From: Endozoicomonas sp965199185
GTDB lineage: Bacteria; Pseudomonadota; Gammaproteobacteria; Pseudomonadales; Endozoicomonadaceae
Assembly (NCBI GenBank): GCA_965199185.1
Contig: CBDAQW010000004.1
Location: 167,281-231,280 of the forward strand
Direction: 5' to 3'
DNA: 64,000 nt
Shown in pieces: positions 1 to 8,340 of the stretch. The position numbers and the translations under genes were made by a program. Numbering within the stretch: the stretch's first letter is position 1; every line of letters begins with the position of its first letter. Below the pieces are notes generated by a model, which was not told where the DNA came from, did not search any database, and saw only the letters and a list, made by a program, of their open reading frames with translations.

Positions 1-1
1 T

Positions 2-874
2 AAACTGGTCAGAAAATACGCCTATGATAACTTTGGCTCAGAAAAGCACGAAATTATCTCTTTTGAACAATCTTTCCATGGTCGTACATTATTCACGGTT
101 TCGGTGGGTGGTCAGAAAAAATACCGCGAGGGATTTGAACCGGTTCCCAAAGGGATTACTCACACAAAGTACAATGATCTGGAAGCGCTGACATCGGTTA
201 TTTCTGAGCGCACCTGTGCGGTGGTTATTGAGCCCATTCAGGGTGAGGGTGGTGTAATACCTGCGGACCTTGAATTTCTCAAAGGCGTCAGAGCGCTTTG
301 TGACCAGCATAATGCGTTGTTGGTATTTGATGAGATTCAGACCGGCGCAGGTCGAACGGGCCATTTGTTTGCGTATATGGGCATGGGAGTTACACCGGAT
401 ATTCTCACCAGTGCCAAGGCTCTGGGCGGTGGTATTCCCATTGGCGCCATGCTGACTACCGCCAAAATAGCGGAGAGTTTCGGTTTTGGTACCCACGGCA
501 GTACGTATGGCGGTAATCCTCTGGCTTGTGCCGTTTCTCTGGAAGCGATCAAATTGATTAATACGCCTGAAGTGCTGGAGGGAGTGGGACATAAGCATCG
601 GCTGTTCAGGCAGCATCTTGAAAAGATCAACGAAGAGTTCGGTATCTTCAAAGAGGTGCGTGGTAAAGGGTTGTTGATTGGAGCTGAATTAACAGAAACC
701 TACCATGGTCGGGGCAAGGATTTTCTGGCCGCAGCTGCGCAGGAAGGGCTAATGCTGTTAGTGGCCGGGCCTAATGTGCTTAGACTGGCTCCGTCGTTAA
801 TTGTCAGTGATCAAGAGATTAACGACGGAATGAATCGTTTGAAAAGGGCGATTGCCAAAGTGCTTGAAGCTTGA
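2..874 (+). CDS. astC: Acetylornithine/succinylornithine aminotransferase, 5' end cut off by window
   Basis: Class III PLP-dependent aminotransferase that moves an amino group between N-acetyl- or N-succinyl-ornithine and 2-oxoglutarate (arginine synthesis or AST arginine catabolism, cytosolic). The frame is open from base 2, so the start lies outside the window; about 290 C-terminal residues are present. Visible family signatures are SFHGRT near the left edge, the DEIQTGAGRTG cofactor-binding aspartate segment, SAKALGGGIPIGAM with the Schiff-base lysine, and THGSTYGGNPLAC. The following DUF1338 gene is a common neighbour of ast genes in marine gammaproteobacteria, which favours astC over argD, but sequence alone does not separate the two. 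Confidence 0.85.
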   Translation, partial: KLVRKYAYDNFGSEKHEIISFEQSFHGRTLFTVSVGGQKKYREGFEPVPKGITHTKYNDLEALTSVISERTCAVVIEPIQGEGGVIPADLEFLKGVRALCDQHNALLVFDEIQTGAGRTGHLFAYMGMGVTPDILTSAKALGGGIPIGAMLTTAKIAESFGFGTHGSTYGGNPLACAVSLEAIKLINTPEVLEGVGHKHRLFRQHLEKINEEFGIFKEVRGKGLLIGAELTETYHGRGKDFLAAAAQEGLMLLVAGPNVLRLAPSLIVSDQEINDGMNRLKRAIAKVLEA

Positions 875-924
875 GGGATAGGCTTGAAACAACTTCCCGA
901 TGTCATCCGTTGGGCACGGATTTT

Positions 925-993
925 CACCACGGAGGCACAGAGAATCGGAGTTTAAAAGCCGCCTCTTCTCTGTGCCCTTTGTGTCTCTGTGGT
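925..993. repeat. Imperfect inverted repeat of the ACCACGGAGGCACAGAG type
   Basis: The arm CACCACGGAGGCACAGAGA at 925-943 is mirrored by TCTCTGTGCC...TGTCTCTGTGGT at 967-993. Similar palindromes are scattered between genes in many bacteria. It lies in the 188-base gap between the aminotransferase and the DUF1338 gene and could form an RNA hairpin. The short open frame across it is a by-product of the repeat. Confidence 0.6.
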
Positions 994-1062
994 AAAAGAG
1001 AAGTTATTTTGTACCTAATCCCAAATATCGAAGGATTCACCGGAGTCAAAAGGAACTGAAAC

Positions 1063-1863
1063 ATGCCTGATAACATCAACAAATTACTGTATGCCATGTG
1101 GCAGGATTATTTAGCCCTGACACCCGATGCCCGCCCCATTCATGACCTGTTTGCCAGCATGAACAACGGGGTGGTGGTCAACGATCACATCGCCTTAAGA
1201 ACCTTCAACCATCCGAGCGTCAACATCGATAAACTAGCTCGCCCTTTTATTGAGGCGGGGTATATCGCTGAAGACAGTTACCAGTTCCCGGTCAAAAAAT
1301 TGTTTGCCAGACATTATCGGCATCCGGATAACAACCTGCCCAAAGTGTTCATCAGTGAACTATTGACTGAAGAACTCTCGCAAGAAGCACAAAATATCAT
1401 TGCAGCCCTTCTCAATCAGCTCGATGATTCGGCCAGTGAGCAAGATGATTTCTGTTATTCCGGTCGCCACTGGCCAATAAGCACTGAACAATATCAGACG
1501 CTGGCTCAGGAAAGTGAATACGCTTCATGGCTGGCTGCTCACGGTTTTCGGCCGAATCATTTTACGATTTCGGTGAACCACCTTGAATCGCACTCTGACC
1601 TGCAGAGCGTCAACCAGTTGCTGCTTGATAAGGGGTATCTTTTAAACGACAGTGGCGGTTTTATTAAAGGCTCACCGGATGTATTGCTTGAGCAATCTTC
1701 CACAAAAGCCCGGAATATTACCGTTGATTTTTCCGATGGCACTCTGAACATCCCCGGTTGCTATTATGAGTTTGCGCTGCGTTATCCTCTGCCTGACGGT
1801 GAGCTTTATCAGGGGTTTGTTGCGGCTTCGGCTGATAGGATTTTTGAGAGTACTCATCACTGA
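1063..1863 (+). CDS. DUF1338 protein, HglS-like 2-oxoadipate dioxygenase/decarboxylase family
   Basis: 266-residue soluble protein of the DUF1338 family. Characterised members such as Pseudomonas HglS are non-haem iron enzymes of vicinal-oxygen-chelate fold that turn 2-oxoadipate into D-2-hydroxyglutarate in lysine breakdown. Conserved pieces are NDHIALRTF with the likely metal-binding His42, the central NHFTISVNHL stretch with a second histidine, and GCYYEFALRYP with a glutamate near the C-terminus. This is the short form of the family, and its substrate may differ from that of HglS. It follows the aminotransferase gene in the same direction, as is common near ast operons. A LysR or ArgR control site was not seen. 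Confidence 0.75.
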   Translation: MPDNINKLLYAMWQDYLALTPDARPIHDLFASMNNGVVVNDHIALRTFNHPSVNIDKLARPFIEAGYIAEDSYQFPVKKLFARHYRHPDNNLPKVFISELLTEELSQEAQNIIAALLNQLDDSASEQDDFCYSGRHWPISTEQYQTLAQESEYASWLAAHGFRPNHFTISVNHLESHSDLQSVNQLLLDKGYLLNDSGGFIKGSPDVLLEQSSTKARNITVDFSDGTLNIPGCYYEFALRYPLPDGELYQGFVAASADRIFESTHH

Positions 1864-1876
1864 CCTGTATCCCAGT

Positions 1877-2197
1877 CATTACTTTTATCTTTATACTTGC
1901 TGATCCATGATTTATGGGTTCTGTACAAAATAACAGTCAAAGACGTTTTGCGCACTCTGCTTTCATCCCTTACAGGGATGAGGCTGTCGCAAAATTAATG
2001 TAGGTCGGGTTCCTGTGGAGCAGGAACCCGACAATCAGCATGAAATGCTGAAAAATCAGCTTTTTTATGCGCTTTTTGAGCGCATTGTCGGCTCACCCAA
2101 ACGGGTGAACCGACCGAAGAGCTTTTGCGACAGCCTTGGGATTGTACGAGATCCCCTGGCATGGATAGCCATGTTGAAATTAAAAATCACACATCGG
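1877..2197. repeat. Composite miniature element: MITE1 copy with MITE2 inserted in it
   Basis: The right end matches the shared MITE1 end (GGCATGGATAGCCATGTTGA, then AATCACACATCGG). The left half (GATCCATGATTTATGGGTTCTG) is a degraded form of the other MITE1 end. At 1981-2136 a second element sits inside it. The same composite occurs in opposite orientation at 14814-15221. The short open frame starting at 2015 lies wholly inside the repeats and is not a gene. The remaining bases up to the glycosyltransferase start at 2398 show no gene. Confidence 0.7.
1981..2136. repeat. MITE2: 156-bp palindromic element with TIR AGGCTGTCGCAAAA
   Basis: The terminal inverted repeats AGGCTGTCGCAAAA (1981-1994) and TTTTGCGACAGCCT (2123-2136) are perfect. 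Inside is a perfect 12-bp stem (GTCGGGTTCCTG at 2004-2015 with its complement at 2021-2032) and a second imperfect palindrome around GGCTCACCC/GGGTGAACC. It encodes nothing, which fits a non-autonomous miniature element. Confidence 0.7.
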
Positions 2198-2397
2198 ACT
2201 TTATCTGGCTTGTGCCAACTCGTCGGATAAGCCTTATATAAATCTGTCTTTCAACTCCCTAAAATACACACCCTTCTCCAGCTCATTGAACCATTAGCCG
2301 GTTCGCGAGCCAGATACTTTCATCGATACCCCTGATTAGGGATAATTGCACCCGTTTTACTCGATGAGCTAACAGGCAGCCAGGTTTCAGAAAACAG

Positions 2398-3510
2398 ATG
2401 AATCAGATAGATTGGCACGACATCAAAAGAGTTCTTGTTATCAAGTTCAGACACCATGGTGATGTACTTCTGACAACGCCTGTTTTCAATACAATCAAAA
2501 ACCACCACCCTGAAATTGAGGTAGACGCCTTAGTCTATGATGAAACCGCCCCTATGCTGGAGGGTTTGCCTGCATTAAGTCAGCTGCATACAGTAAAGCG
2601 CCAGTCGAAGAAAAAAGGTATAAGACATCAGATACAACAAGAGCTCAAACTCATATCTGATCTGAAGGCTCGCCAGTATGATCTGATTATTCATCTAACG
2701 GAACACTGGCGAGGTTCTACGTTCTGTCGTTTGTTGAAACCTAAATACAGTGTTGTGGCTAAATATTCTCGCCGACAGGGTAAGTGGTGGAAAAACTCTT
2801 TCACTCACCACTATCCTACACCGCCAACACCATATCATACTGTTGAAAAGCATCTTGATTCATTGCGTCACTTAAACCTGCATCCAGAAACCTATAGTGA
2901 CCTTAGAACAACATTTACAATTGATAAGCAAACCTCAGAATACACGGCTTCTGTTTTAAAAGAGCACGGTCTTGTACCTAATGGCTATATACTCTTTCAT
3001 CCAACATCACGATGGCTATTCAAATGTTGGAAAGAATCTCATGCCGCAGAAGTAATTGATCATTTACAAAACGCCGGTTGGAGAGTTGTGCTTACCAGTG
3101 GTCCTGATAAAAATGAACTCAATATGATCGGTAGAATTCTGAAACGTTGTGAAACACAACCAATCAATCTTTCAGGAAAAACAAATTTAAAGCAACTGGG
3201 CAGTTTGATTAATACTTGTCGACTTTTTTTGGGCATGGATTCTGTGCCAATGCATATGGCCGCTGCACTCGAAAAGCCTGTTGTAGCTCTCTTTGGACCA
3301 TCCAGTGAGCTGTATTGGGCTCCGTGGAAAACTCATTCAGAGATCTTAGTAGACGACAGCCCCTGTCGCCCCTGTGGACTTGATGGCTGTGGTGGTAGTA
3401 AACGAAGTAATTGCCTCTATAACATTTCTGCTCAACAGGTCATAGGCAGTATTTATAAATTACTATCAAGAACAGACCAGAAACAGTGCATAAATCATGA
3501 GGCAGTGTGA
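2398..3510 (+). CDS. Glycosyltransferase family 9, LPS heptosyltransferase (WaaQ/RfaQ-like)
   Basis: 370-residue GT9 enzyme expected to add heptose from ADP-heptose to the inner LPS core at the cytoplasmic face of the inner membrane. The N-terminal domain starts with RVLVIKFRHHGDVLLTTPVF, the typical acceptor-side motif. The C-terminal nucleotide-sugar domain has FLGMDSVPMHMAAALEKPVV, then FGPSSELYWAPW and a cysteine-rich tail (PCRPCGLDGCGG) typical of WaaQ-type enzymes. Its stop codon abuts the start of the next gene, so it opens an LPS core operon. Assignment to heptosyltransferase III rather than I, II or IV is inferred from the overall pattern. Confidence 0.82.
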   Translation: MNQIDWHDIKRVLVIKFRHHGDVLLTTPVFNTIKNHHPEIEVDALVYDETAPMLEGLPALSQLHTVKRQSKKKGIRHQIQQELKLISDLKARQYDLIIHLTEHWRGSTFCRLLKPKYSVVAKYSRRQGKWWKNSFTHHYPTPPTPYHTVEKHLDSLRHLNLHPETYSDLRTTFTIDKQTSEYTASVLKEHGLVPNGYILFHPTSRWLFKCWKESHAAEVIDHLQNAGWRVVLTSGPDKNELNMIGRILKRCETQPINLSGKTNLKQLGSLINTCRLFLGMDSVPMHMAAALEKPVVALFGPSSELYWAPWKTHSEILVDDSPCRPCGLDGCGGSKRSNCLYNISAQQVIGSIYKLLSRTDQKQCINHEAV

Positions 3511-4284
3511 ATGACATATCAGCCAAGATCTACTCTCTCTGTCGTACTTATTGCAAAAAACAGTGAAGAAACACTTCGCGATTGCCTGAACTCAGTGCAA
3601 TGGGCAGATGAAATCATTTTACTTGACTCGGGCAGTACAGATGCAACCGTTGAGATTGCACAAAACCTGAGAGCAAAGGTTTTTGTTCAACCTGGCTGGC
3701 AAGGCTATGGTCATCAGCGCCAGCTAGCTCAAGAATATGCGACAGGTGACTTCATCTTCATGCTGGACACCGATGAACAAGTAACCAGCGAATTGAAAGA
3801 AAGCATAAAATACATTCTGTCACAACCTCAAAAACCTAATACCGTATTTCGCTGTTCTCGTCGTAACTGGTTCCTTGGTCGTTATATGTTTCAGTGTGGC
3901 TGGTATCCAGATAAAGTTATTCGCTTATACCTTAATAAAGAAAGGACTTATAACAACAACTTGGTTCATGAATCGGTAGATATTGGTGAAGCAGAGGTGG
4001 TTGACCTTACAGGCGATTTATTGCACGAGACCTGTAACGATTATATTCGCTTTCAGGAAAAACAACTGAGATATGCAAAAAGCTGGGCAGAAGACCATTA
4101 CCAGAAAGGAAAAAAAGTATCGTTAACCAGTGCATTTAGTCACAGTGTAGCTGCATTTATCAAAGCTTATCTAATTCGAAAAGGCTTTCTGGAAGGAGCA
4201 CACGGTCTTTTACTATCGCTGGTCATTACACAGTATACTTTCAATAAATATGCTTCTTTATGGTCTCTTAACAAACACTCCTAA
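3511..4284 (+). CDS. Glycosyltransferase family 2, LPS core (WaaE/KdtX-like)
   Basis: 257-residue inverting GT-A enzyme. The N-terminus LSVVLIAKNSEETLRDCL is followed by WADEIILLDSGSTDATVEIA and the metal-binding DTDEQ motif (about residue 90), as in WaaE enzymes that attach glucose to core heptose I. A hydrophobic C-terminal third suits peripheral membrane attachment. The ATG begins one base after the stop of the GT9 gene, so the two are translationally coupled. The acceptor sugar cannot be read from the sequence. Confidence 0.82.
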   Translation: MTYQPRSTLSVVLIAKNSEETLRDCLNSVQWADEIILLDSGSTDATVEIAQNLRAKVFVQPGWQGYGHQRQLAQEYATGDFIFMLDTDEQVTSELKESIKYILSQPQKPNTVFRCSRRNWFLGRYMFQCGWYPDKVIRLYLNKERTYNNNLVHESVDIGEAEVVDLTGDLLHETCNDYIRFQEKQLRYAKSWAEDHYQKGKKVSLTSAFSHSVAAFIKAYLIRKGFLEGAHGLLLSLVITQYTFNKYASLWSLNKHS

Positions 4285-4352
4285 TCTAGCCATTACAAAA
4301 ACCAACTCAAAATTTGTGCAACCTGGCTGTTCGCACACCTGGAATAATCAAG

Positions 4353-5477
4353 ATGCTCAAACTGGCAATTGTACGTCAAAAATATCGCCCCGATGGAGGG
4401 GCAGAACGTTTCGTAGCTTCAGCCTTGACAGCACTCACACAGCAAACCCAACTACAGGTATCAGTTCTTACCAGACAATGGCAGGGTAACAACAATTCAG
4501 ATTTTGAAATAATTCCTTGTAATCCTTTTAAATGGGGCAGAGTTAGCAGGGAAGCAGGGTTTGCACATTCAGCAAAGAAACATTTTAGTAAATTTGATAT
4601 TGTCCAAAGTCATGAACGAATTCCGGGATGCAGTATCTTCCGGGCTGGAGATGGAGTTCATAAAGTCTGGCTTGAACAACGCTCTCGTATTCTCTCAGAT
4701 AAACAAGCTTGTCGCTTAAAGAGAGACCGTTTTCATCGCTATGTGCTACAAGCTGAAAAAGACATGTTTGAGCACCCTGAACTGCGAGCGGTTATCTGCA
4801 ATTCAGAAATGGTCAAGGCTGAAATTGCTAACCACTTCGAAATCAACCCTGAGATCATTCATGTCATTTATAACAGCGTTGATCATCAAACATATAATTC
4901 CGATTTAAAGCATCGATTCCGCCACCTTATACGACAGAAGCTTTCTATACATGTAGACTCTACTGTCTTATTATTTGTCGGTTCAGGCTTTGAACGTAAA
5001 GGGCTAGACGCCTCTATAAAAGCACTTGCGAAAACCCAAAGCCATCTGATTGTGGTCGGCAAAGATAAGGAACTTTCAAAATATCAGCAACTATGCATCC
5101 AGTTGGGTTGTGAGCAAAGGGTTCACTTTGTTGGTATGCAAAAAGAGCCAGAAAAGTTCTATGGCGCTGCTGATGGATTTATTCTTCCAACCCTGTATGA
5201 TCCGTTCCCCAATGTTATTCTTGAAGCTATGGCTTCTGGACTCGGAACGATTACCAGCCATTCCTGCGGTGGCGCTGAAATAATTCAGAATGATCAGAAT
5301 GGCTACATTTGTGATGCGTTGGATATTACCGCTCTAACCAATGCCATAGAAAGATTTGAACAACCCGGCGTTGCGCAACGAGTTGGCGTTGAAGCCCAAA
5401 AAACGGTGGCTGATTTCACACCTGAGCGACTGAGCCACGAGCTTGTCACCTTATATAATGAAGTTTTGAAGATTTAA
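4353..5477 (+). CDS. Glycosyltransferase family 4, LPS core (WaaG-like)
   Basis: About 374-residue retaining GT-B enzyme of the WaaG type (adds a hexose to the heptose core). The frame can be extended to TTG 4314, but the domain begins with MLKLAIVRQKYRPDGGAERF at ATG 4353, so that start is preferred. The C-terminal donor domain shows FVGSGFERKGLDASIKAL and later LYDPFPNVILEAMASGL with the E-x7-E-like segment of GT4 enzymes, followed by CGGAEII. It lies 68 bases after the GT2 gene and four bases before the next GT4 gene, in the same operon. Confidence 0.82.
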   Translation: MLKLAIVRQKYRPDGGAERFVASALTALTQQTQLQVSVLTRQWQGNNNSDFEIIPCNPFKWGRVSREAGFAHSAKKHFSKFDIVQSHERIPGCSIFRAGDGVHKVWLEQRSRILSDKQACRLKRDRFHRYVLQAEKDMFEHPELRAVICNSEMVKAEIANHFEINPEIIHVIYNSVDHQTYNSDLKHRFRHLIRQKLSIHVDSTVLLFVGSGFERKGLDASIKALAKTQSHLIVVGKDKELSKYQQLCIQLGCEQRVHFVGMQKEPEKFYGAADGFILPTLYDPFPNVILEAMASGLGTITSHSCGGAEIIQNDQNGYICDALDITALTNAIERFEQPGVAQRVGVEAQKTVADFTPERLSHELVTLYNEVLKI

Positions 5478-5480
5478 TAC

Positions 5481-6563
5481 ATGAAAATTCTGCACACAGA
5501 ATCCTCTTGTGGTTGGGGTGGTCAGGAAATCAGAACTCTGACCGAATCAGAAGGAATGATTGCCAAAGGTCATCAGATCACTATTGCCTGCCCTTCACAT
5601 TCTAAAATCTATCAGGCAGCCCTGGATCGGGGAATCAATGTTGTAGATCTACCTATTCAGAAAAAAAAGCTCTCTTCACTATTAGCAATGAAAAAATTTC
5701 TTGCTGCAAATGATTATGATGTCATCAACACCCATAGCTCGACGGATAGTTGGCTGGTGTCGCTTTGTATAGCCTGGAAAAAGAACCGTCCACGCATTGT
5801 TCGCACCAGACACTTGTCTACTAAGGTTCATAATAATACTGCTACCATGTGGCTCTACAAAAAAGGAAATGATTTTATTGTTACCACAGGGGAAAAGCTT
5901 CGTCAGGCGCTCTATGATGTTAATGGCGTTCCTCTGAATAAAATGAAGTCAGTCCCAACAGGCATTGATGAGAACAAATTTATTCCTGCAAGTGATAAGC
6001 TGCTGACCAAGCAGAGCTTAGGAATACCAGCAGATAAAACGGTAATAGGTATTCTCGCGACCATTCGCTCTTGGAAAGGGCACCAATATTTGCTTGAAGC
6101 ATTTGCCAGACTTGGCAGGAATGATATTCATCTACTGATTGTTGGCGATGGTCCTGGCTACCGGCAAGTAAAAGACCAGGCAACAGCTTTAGGGATTAGT
6201 GAACAGATATCGATGCCAGGCAATCAGGAAAATGTTGTTCCCTGGTTGCAGGCAATGGATATTTTCTGCCTCCCTTCATACGGTAATGAAGGAGTACCAC
6301 AGGGCATAATGCAAGCTATGTTTTGTGGATTGCCAATTATCTCAACAGATGTTGGCAGCATCCTCGAAGTGTTGCACCCTAATCAGAATGGCATACAAAT
6401 TCGCACTAAAAATTCTAATGATATAGAGCATGCACTTCTCGAGTTACTAGACAAGCCTGAGCTCAGAAAAACTTATGGCAACTTCAGCCTGAATCATGCT
6501 CGTAAACATTGCACTATGACGAAAATGATTTCTGATATGGAAGCTGTTTTTACTGGCAGTTGA
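5481..6563 (+). CDS. Glycosyltransferase family 4
   Basis: 360-residue GT-B glycosyltransferase starting MKILHTESSCGWGGQEIRTL, a frequent opening of LPS or O-antigen GT4 enzymes. The donor-binding half has ILATIRSWKGHQYLLEAFARL, then IVGDGPGYR and LPSYGNEGVPQGIMQAM with the conserved glutamate. It begins three bases after the previous stop, so the genes are co-transcribed. A strong palindrome (6575-6592) follows. Donor and acceptor are unknown; a role in outer core assembly is inferred from the neighbours. Confidence 0.8.
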   Translation: MKILHTESSCGWGGQEIRTLTESEGMIAKGHQITIACPSHSKIYQAALDRGINVVDLPIQKKKLSSLLAMKKFLAANDYDVINTHSSTDSWLVSLCIAWKKNRPRIVRTRHLSTKVHNNTATMWLYKKGNDFIVTTGEKLRQALYDVNGVPLNKMKSVPTGIDENKFIPASDKLLTKQSLGIPADKTVIGILATIRSWKGHQYLLEAFARLGRNDIHLLIVGDGPGYRQVKDQATALGISEQISMPGNQENVVPWLQAMDIFCLPSYGNEGVPQGIMQAMFCGLPIISTDVGSILEVLHPNQNGIQIRTKNSNDIEHALLELLDKPELRKTYGNFSLNHARKHCTMTKMISDMEAVFTGS

Positions 6564-6574
6564 ACCTTTAATAC

Positions 6575-6592
6575 AGGAGGTTGAAACCTCCT
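6575..6592. terminator. Perfect palindrome after the GT4 gene, possible terminator
   Basis: AGGAGGTT at 6575-6582 pairs with AACCTCCT at 6585-6592 across a two-base centre, and a weak T-rich stretch (TCTTATTATTG) follows. It may end part of the transcripts of the upstream operon or act as a processing site. The T tract is poor, so termination is uncertain. Confidence 0.4.
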
Positions 6593-6654
6593 ATCTTATT
6601 ATTGATATTAATTTTTCTTCTTAAACTCAATCTTCATAGGCTTTCATCTCGACA

Positions 6655-7656
6655 ATGAAAAAACCATCCAATTTTCATTTTATTTTAAATGACACTACTC
6701 GCTGGCAAGATATTCTATCTGGAGCAAAACCCAAACCAGCAGAGATTAAGAATCGCATCATTACAGGGGAAGATATATGGGTTCTTCTTACTTATCTTCA
6801 TCTATATCATGCAGGTTATGATGTTACCGTCGGAAGTGAAGGTAGAGAAGATAAAATAAACGTCATTGATGGTGTGAAGTCTCGTCCTCGGAATACTTTT
6901 TCCAATTTCTTCTATATTGCTTGCAGAACAGATGCTCACTATCCATTTTTCGGGCATTTTGTGCTTCATCAAAACCTAATTCGAAGCGAGCATAAAAACG
7001 AAATTTACATACCGCAATGGCCACAACCAGGGCTAATAAAAAGAGACCCTAAACGCGGCAATGACATACAAACAGTTGCATTTTTTGGTCAGCCTGTACG
7101 AAATCTTTCAGAAGAATTTCAATCCGCAGATTTTAAATCTAAATTAAAAGCCAAAGGTATTGAGTTTATTATCAAAGGAAAAAATAACAATAATGTTGAA
7201 TGGCATGACTATTCAAATGTAGATCTTGTTATTGCGGTTCGTGACGTGCCAGTAGAATTATTGAAAATAAAGCCTGTCAATAAAGTAACCAATGCCTGGT
7301 TGGCAGACAGCCTATGCATCACAGGTGATGAGCCCGCAGTAGAAGCTGCTTTTGCTAATAAAGATGCAGTACTCCACGCTACAACAACGGATGGTGTAAT
7401 TAGCATCATTGATCTTTTAAAAAACAATCCAGATATTTTTTCTCTTTTACGTGAAGAAGGAAGAAATCTTGCCCAGGATTACTCCGAAGATTCAATCTTA
7501 AAAAAATGGATAGACATTGAAACGAATATCAATACTACTTTTCAAGCATGGAAAAAGAGTAGCAAGCTAAAAAAAGATATTAATTATATCCACAGAAGGA
7601 TTCTAAACCGCATTAGCAAAACAAAGCATAAATGGACTATTTCAAGACGCATATAA
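6655..7656 (+). CDS. Unknown protein of the LPS cluster, glycosyltransferase-like
   Basis: 333-residue soluble protein without a signal peptide. I do not recognise a named family. The second half carries VNKVTNAWLADSLCITGDEP, which resembles the donor-binding region of GT-B enzymes (a lysine, then an asparagine-alanine-tryptophan stretch and a G-x-E). The C-terminus is very basic (many Lys/Arg from about residue 285) and might contact the membrane or phosphate groups. It lies between a GT4 and an acetyltransferase gene in the same direction, so a sugar or substituent transfer step in core or O-antigen assembly is a reasonable inference. Its base composition is more A+T-rich than that of the flanking genes. 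Confidence 0.5.
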   Translation: MKKPSNFHFILNDTTRWQDILSGAKPKPAEIKNRIITGEDIWVLLTYLHLYHAGYDVTVGSEGREDKINVIDGVKSRPRNTFSNFFYIACRTDAHYPFFGHFVLHQNLIRSEHKNEIYIPQWPQPGLIKRDPKRGNDIQTVAFFGQPVRNLSEEFQSADFKSKLKAKGIEFIIKGKNNNNVEWHDYSNVDLVIAVRDVPVELLKIKPVNKVTNAWLADSLCITGDEPAVEAAFANKDAVLHATTTDGVISIIDLLKNNPDIFSLLREEGRNLAQDYSEDSILKKWIDIETNINTTFQAWKKSSKLKKDINYIHRRILNRISKTKHKWTISRRI

Positions 7657-7724
7657 TCTTCACCCCTTATATCAATATTAGACATTCCTCATAAATTAAC
7701 GCACAGAAAAATCAGGTTAAAAAG

Positions 7725-8282
7725 TTGAGCCTATTTAAAAAGATCACCCTTTTGATTCGTTATAGAAAAAAACACTTCAAAAAGTTAGGCACAAATGTCA
7801 GCTATCAGGAGATGAATTCAAAATTTCTTTTTACTGAAAACATTTCCATTGGAGAACATTGCAAAATTTTAGATGGTGCTCACATTGATGGAAGTGGGGG
7901 TATAAGTATCGGTAAAGGTACGATAATAGCGCCTTTATGTACCATATTAACAAGCAACCATTTTTATGATGAAGATCACCTGGAATATCTTCCCTATGAT
8001 CACAGAATGATCAAAAAACCAGTATCCATTGGCGATTACTGCTGGATTGGTCGTAATGTTATGATTATGCCCGGTGTTAAAATTGGAGACGGCTGTGTAA
8101 TTGCTGCCGGCAGCATAGTTGTTAAAGATATTCCATCTTACTCGGTCGCAGGAGGCAACCCTGCACGGATAATAAAAAACAGAAAGGGAGAGAAGATAGA
8201 GAAACTAATAAAAGAAGGCAGGAGCTACAACGATCCATCAGTAAATACTGATATGCGGAAAAGATACATTACCAGCCTGTAA
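7725..8282 (+). CDS. Left-handed beta-helix (hexapeptide) acetyltransferase
   Basis: 185-residue acyltransferase of the maltose/galactoside O-acetyltransferase (WbbJ-like) group. Hexapeptide turns are visible as ISIGEHCKILDGAHI, ISIGKGTIIAPLCTI, VSIGDYCWIGRNVMIMPGVK and IGDGCVIAAGSIVVKDIP, ending SVAGGNPARIIKNR. The catalytic histidine is probably in TSNHFY. The start is TTG 7725, which keeps a plausible N-terminus; an ATG at 7812 would drop 29 residues. In this cluster it probably O-acetylates an LPS sugar. A strong hairpin follows the stop. Confidence 0.82.
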   Translation: MSLFKKITLLIRYRKKHFKKLGTNVSYQEMNSKFLFTENISIGEHCKILDGAHIDGSGGISIGKGTIIAPLCTILTSNHFYDEDHLEYLPYDHRMIKKPVSIGDYCWIGRNVMIMPGVKIGDGCVIAAGSIVVKDIPSYSVAGGNPARIIKNRKGEKIEKLIKEGRSYNDPSVNTDMRKRYITSL

Positions 8283-8293
8283 ATAAATAAAAA

Positions 8294-8325
8294 GCCGTTT
8301 GTTTTTGATAACAAACGGCATTAAA
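8294..8325. terminator. Bidirectional Rho-independent terminator
   Basis: GCCGTTTGTT (8294-8303) pairs with AACAAACGGC (8310-8319). A-rich flank on the left and a TTAAAAAAT flank on the right make it usable by the rightward acetyltransferase operon and the leftward ligase gene, which converge here. Confidence 0.8.
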
Positions 8326-8340
8326 AAATAGAGATAAAAA

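Noticed and set aside
89..651. Long minus-strand frames across the aminotransferase gene
   Set aside because: They lie opposite a gene with all family motifs and show no domain or start signal of their own.
871..1059. 62-codon frame after the aminotransferase
   Set aside because: It reads through the ACCACGGAGGCACAGAG inverted repeat and has no protein-like pattern.
2015..2230. 71-codon frame between DUF1338 and the LPS cluster
   Set aside because: It lies wholly within MITE1/MITE2 sequence.
4250..4489. 79-codon frame overlapping two glycosyltransferase genes
   Set aside because: It overlaps the end of the GT2 and the start of the GT4 gene in another frame; composition is not protein-like.
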